Below are positions 63,882 to 64,000 of a stretch of DNA of 64,000 nt, in pieces. A program made the translations under genes and the position numbers. This DNA is from Mangrovibacter plantisponsor (GTDB lineage: Bacteria > Pseudomonadota > Gammaproteobacteria > Enterobacterales > Enterobacteriaceae), in NCBI RefSeq assembly GCF_003182475.1, contig NZ_QGTS01000019.1:19079-83078 (forward strand). Direction: 5' to 3'. Each line of letters opens with the position of its first letter. The stretch's first letter is position 1. A model generated the notes under the pieces. That model was not told the origin of the DNA. It saw only the letters and a program-made list of their open reading frames with translations, and ran no database searches.

Positions 63882-64000
63882 GCCACCCGGAAATACGGTG
63901 GCAACGCTCTTTAACAATTTATCAGACAATCTGTGTGGGCACTCATAAGCACTGATATCTTAACGTCGAAAGACGCTAAAAATTATCAAGTCTTAAAGAG
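63882..64000 (+). promoter_or_regulatory. rRNA operon leader with boxB, boxA and boxC
   Basis: boxB is the stem GCCACC/GGTGGC (63882-63887 with 63897-63902). boxA GCTCTTTAACA is at 63906-63916, and a boxC-like TGTGTGGGC lies near 63932-63940. These are NusA/NusB antitermination signals. The 16S gene is not reached: the window ends within the leader. By analogy with E. coli rrn leaders it should start within the next 100 bases or so. Confidence 0.9.

Noticed and set aside
63881..64000. 16S rRNA gene within the window
   Set aside because: Only the leader with antitermination boxes is present; the AGAGTTTGATC start of 16S is not reached.

Overview
The window is a stretch of enterobacterial chromosome. 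Nearly every gene is colinear with the 85-86 minute region of Escherichia coli K-12, from rho to the promoters of an rRNA operon. Gene order, protein lengths and operator sites place it in the family Enterobacteriaceae. Proteins look close to, but clearly distinct from, their E. coli counterparts, so this is a related genus rather than E. coli; I cannot name the genus from the sequence. I see no phage, insertion sequence, CRISPR array or defence island, and I found no undescribed multi-gene system. The novel material is small: regulatory architecture, leader peptides and one variable locus.

Layout. 2-895: the 3' part of rho. 1098-13874: the complete enterobacterial common antigen (ECA) cluster wecA-wzzE-wecB-wecC-rffG-rffH-wecD-wecE-wzxE-wecF-wzyE-wecG, mostly coupled by ATGA overlaps. 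It makes the GlcNAc-ManNAcA-Fuc4NAc repeat on undecaprenyl phosphate, flips it and polymerises it. 14109-15494: the permease yifK. 15598-16020: a four-tRNA operon (Arg-His-Leu-Pro). 16332-16532: the sRNA GlmZ, preceded by a sigma54-type promoter and GlrR-type boxes. 16550-20630 (minus): hemCDXY, divergent from cyaA. 23453-29561: cyaY (minus), then lptM-dapF-yigA-xerC-yigB-uvrD with a LexA box before uvrD. 29562-30860: the corA leader with a short leader ORF, then corA.

30914-31942 is the only accessory-looking stretch: two small AT-rich membrane-protein genes (minus) and a possible 34-codon ORF (plus). 31943-40566: rarD, yigI, pldA, recQ, rhtC, rhtB, pldB, yigL, bioT. 40454-43774: the divergent metR/metE pair with MetR and MetJ sites. 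43881-47296: dlhH (minus), udp with two CRP sites, rmuC with a LexA box. 47409-53078: ubiE-ubiJ-ubiB, tatABC, then tatD separated by terminator-like hairpins. 53098-56055: rfaH (minus), ubiD, fre. 56161-59527 (minus): fadBA with a FadR operator. 59715-63689: pepQ, yigZ, trkH, hemG. 63690-64000: rRNA operon P1 and P2 promoters, Fis site and antitermination leader; the 16S gene itself starts beyond the window.

The genes are mostly housekeeping: envelope glycan (wec, pldA, lptM), tetrapyrrole (hem), ubiquinone (ubi), protein export (tat), DNA repair and recombination (uvrD, recQ, xerC, rmuC), methionine, fatty-acid oxidation, ion transport (corA, trkH) and translation (tRNAs, rRNA leader). Gene-free gaps over 250 bp are the corA leader (29562-29909), the glmZ upstream region (16054-16331), the hemC/cyaA divergent region (20631-20902) and the rRNA leader.
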